From the NCBI GenBank assembly GCA_036558305.1, contig DATBFX010000362.1, forward strand, positions 1 through 24,511: a stretch of 24,511 nt of DNA, written 5' to 3'. Below the pieces are notes generated by a model that searched no databases, was not told the DNA's origin, and saw nothing but the letters and a program-made list of their open reading frames with translations. Source of the DNA: DATBFX01 sp036558305 (GTDB lineage Bacteria; Chloroflexota; Chloroflexia; Thermomicrobiales; UBA6265). This document shows, piece by piece, positions 23,016 through 24,511 of this stretch. Every line of letters begins with the position of its first letter. Positions within the stretch are counted from its first letter, which is position 1. Position numbers and translations under genes: made by a program.

Positions 23016-23864
23016 GTGGCCCACGACTCCGAAGCACAGGAGCGCCGGCGGATCGACGCCCAATACGACATCGCCCATCCGCGACCCAGCGTCGTCGCCG
23101 CGATCGGCGCCCTCGGATTGCGGGCCGGACAGTTGGTGCTCGACGCCGGTTGCGGACCCGGTGCCCTATTGGGGTTGTTGCTCGGTGCGGTCGCGCCGGG
23201 CGGACGCGTCGTCGGGTTGGATCTCGACGGCGACAACGTCGAGGTCGCGGCGTCCCTCTGGCCGGAGCGGATAGCATCCGGAGAGTTGGCGCTCGACCGG
23301 GGTGACGTCACCAATCTCCCGTTCGCCACCGGCGCGTTCGACGCGGTCTGGACCTCGCTCGTGCTCCACCACGTCGCCGAGCCGGCGACGGCGCTCCGAG
23401 AGCTGGCGCGCGTCGTCGCGCCGGGCGGGTTGGTGGCGGTTCTGGACGGCGACGACAGCGCCTCGTTCCCGTTTCTTCCCTGGTCGCCGGACCTGGAGGA
23501 GCGCCTCCGCGCGGCGGTGCGGCGGGGCGCCGCCGACAACTACGGCGGCAAACTCGACGGCACGATCCTTCCCTATCTGGGGCGCGACTTGCCGCGCCTC
23601 TTACGGGAAGCCGGACTAACCGCGATCACCCTCCAGGCGTTTGCCGACGTCGATGGTGGACCGCTCGACCCAGCGCGCGAAGCGAAGGTCCGGGAGTGGC
23701 TTCGCGGTTGGGTCGACGGTCGGATCCGCGACTACCTGACGCCGCGCGATCGCGACGCGGTCCTGGCCCTCGCCGATCCCGACAATCCGGCCTACGTCCT
23801 CGCCAGCCCCGATTTCTTCCTTTGCCGAACCTGGTTGCTGGCGACGGGACGAGTCCGGCGATAG
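23016..23864 (+). CDS. class I SAM-dependent methyltransferase (UbiE/Methyltransf_11 type)
   Basis: A 282-residue Rossmann-fold methyltransferase. Motif I is VLDAGCGPG (41-49), the acidic ribose-binding residue is in GLDLD (67-71), motif II has RGDVTNLPF, and the post-II strand is FDAVWTSLVLHHV. The C-terminal 100 or so residues (LREAGLTAITLQAF onward) form the acceptor region. The N-terminus, ERRRIDAQYDIAHPRPSV, is typical of UbiE/ArsM-like small-molecule methyltransferases; the substrate cannot be named. GTG 23016 has GGGGGA 5 nt upstream. It is convergent with the DUF3105 gene, with only 6 nt between stops and no hairpin. There is no sign that it belongs to the polysaccharide locus. Confidence 0.9.
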   Translation: MAHDSEAQERRRIDAQYDIAHPRPSVVAAIGALGLRAGQLVLDAGCGPGALLGLLLGAVAPGGRVVGLDLDGDNVEVAASLWPERIASGELALDRGDVTNLPFATGAFDAVWTSLVLHHVAEPATALRELARVVAPGGLVAVLDGDDSASFPFLPWSPDLEERLRAAVRRGAADNYGGKLDGTILPYLGRDLPRLLREAGLTAITLQAFADVDGGPLDPAREAKVREWLRGWVDGRIRDYLTPRDRDAVLALADPDNPAYVLASPDFFLCRTWLLATGRVRR

Positions 23865-23870
23865 GTCGGA

Positions 23871-24467
23871 CTACGCGGCCGGGGTTGCCTCGGGCGATCC
23901 GGTCGCCGGTGTCGCCAGCGGGAAGGTCTCCGAGGTGCCGCCCGCACACGGTCCGCCGAGTTCCGGTCCGTTTCCCGCGTACAGCTCGATGAATTGCCCC
24001 AGCCGGGGATCGGCGGCCGTGTCCAGCCACAACTGCGTGCCCCAGGCCGACGCCACGATCGGCGCCGGCAGCCCCGGATACGGGCTGACCAGCAGGTAGT
24101 CCTGCTGTGCCGCCAGGTCTCGCAATGTGGCGATCTGATCGGCGGGGAGGTCGGGTCGATAGGTGATCCAGACGGCGCCGTGTTCGAGCGAATGGACGGC
24201 GTGCTCGTTGCCGACTGGTTGGTCGTAGAAGCCGCAATTTTGAAAGACCGGATTGTGCGGCCCGCCGACGGGTGGCGACTGCGGGTAGTCGATGTGCCCC
24301 GCCTCGTGTTCCCTCGACGGCACGTCGAACGTAAAGAGACCGGGAATCACGCCGTCGTCCGGGGTGCCGGCGACCGGAGTCGCCTGCTGAGCGTCACCCT
24401 GGAGTACGACGAGTGCCGGCAAGAGCGCCAGGGCAACGACCGCGACGGCGATCACCGATCTCCTCAC
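23871..24467 (-). CDS. exported DUF3105 family protein
   Basis: A 198-residue protein. A signal peptide or membrane anchor (about 4-24) is followed by a TP-rich spacer, then the DUF3105 core. The core shows GHIDYPQSPPVGGPHNP, a Cys78 in FQNCGFYD, and EHAVHSLEHGAVW with His89, His92 and His96; His58 and His71 are also conserved-looking. The His/Cys clustering suggests a metal site outside the membrane, but no function is established for the family. The C-terminus is a Pro/Ala/Thr-rich tail (PLATPATGSPEATPAA), common in exported Thermomicrobia proteins. GTG 24467 has GGAGG 7 nt upstream. It is convergent to the methyltransferase; its promoter would lie in the last 44 nt or beyond the window. 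Confidence 0.9.
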   Translation of the reverse strand: MRRSVIAVAVVALALLPALVVLQGDAQQATPVAGTPDDGVIPGLFTFDVPSREHEAGHIDYPQSPPVGGPHNPVFQNCGFYDQPVGNEHAVHSLEHGAVWITYRPDLPADQIATLRDLAAQQDYLLVSPYPGLPAPIVASAWGTQLWLDTAADPRLGQFIELYAGNGPELGGPCAGGTSETFPLATPATGSPEATPAA

Positions 24468-24511
24468 GAACCGACCTCCATCATGAACCGTCCATCACCG
24501 AGCGGGGCGCC

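Overview
The window is visibly GC-rich, with high-GC third positions that leave long antisense shadow ORFs. It reads as a chromosomal segment of a Chloroflexota bacterium, probably of the Thermomicrobia/Sphaerobacter group. This assignment is inference. It rests on the GC content, the Pro/Thr/Ala-rich 'ATP-AT-P' linkers and tails of the exported proteins (end of gene 1 and the DUF3105 protein), and a cell-surface polysaccharide locus with no outer-membrane export gene. No rRNA, tRNA, CRISPR array, integrase or transposase was recognised.

Layout. Positions 1-4483 (+ strand) hold the 3' part of a TPR protein, an aldehyde dehydrogenase of the 2,5-dioxovalerate (alpha-ketoglutarate semialdehyde) type, two short tandem arrays, and an OsmC/Ohr-type peroxiredoxin. 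At 4509-4635 a nested palindromic element separates this block from a convergent S9 prolyl-oligopeptidase-family gene (4687-6510, - strand).

From 6631 to 22028 lies a polysaccharide locus in two divergent arms. The leftward arm, in transcription order from 18289, encodes a MurJ/Wzx-type flippase, an ATP-grasp ligase, a NodB-like deacetylase with a variant metal motif, two GT4 glycosyltransferases, an O-antigen polymerase/ligase, two more GT4 enzymes, and a fused Wzz/BY-kinase chain-length regulator. The rightward arm (18653-22028) is a tightly coupled trio joined by two ATGA overlaps: two paralogous FemAB/CelD-type GNAT acyltransferases and a canonical NodB deacetylase. A 363-nt non-coding divergent region (18290-18652), with a 12-bp perfect palindrome and a hairpin, separates the arms.

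Proposed logic, which is inference: GT4 enzymes build a lipid-linked repeat unit, the flippase exports it, the Wzy-like protein polymerises it, and the BY-kinase tunes length. The deacetylases expose amino groups that the ATP-grasp ligase and the GNAT pair could re-acylate. The initiating phosphoglycosyltransferase, the nucleotide-sugar genes and a kinase phosphatase are absent, so the pathway must be completed elsewhere. To the right come a small exported RTX-like repeat protein, a SAM methyltransferase and a convergent exported DUF3105 protein.
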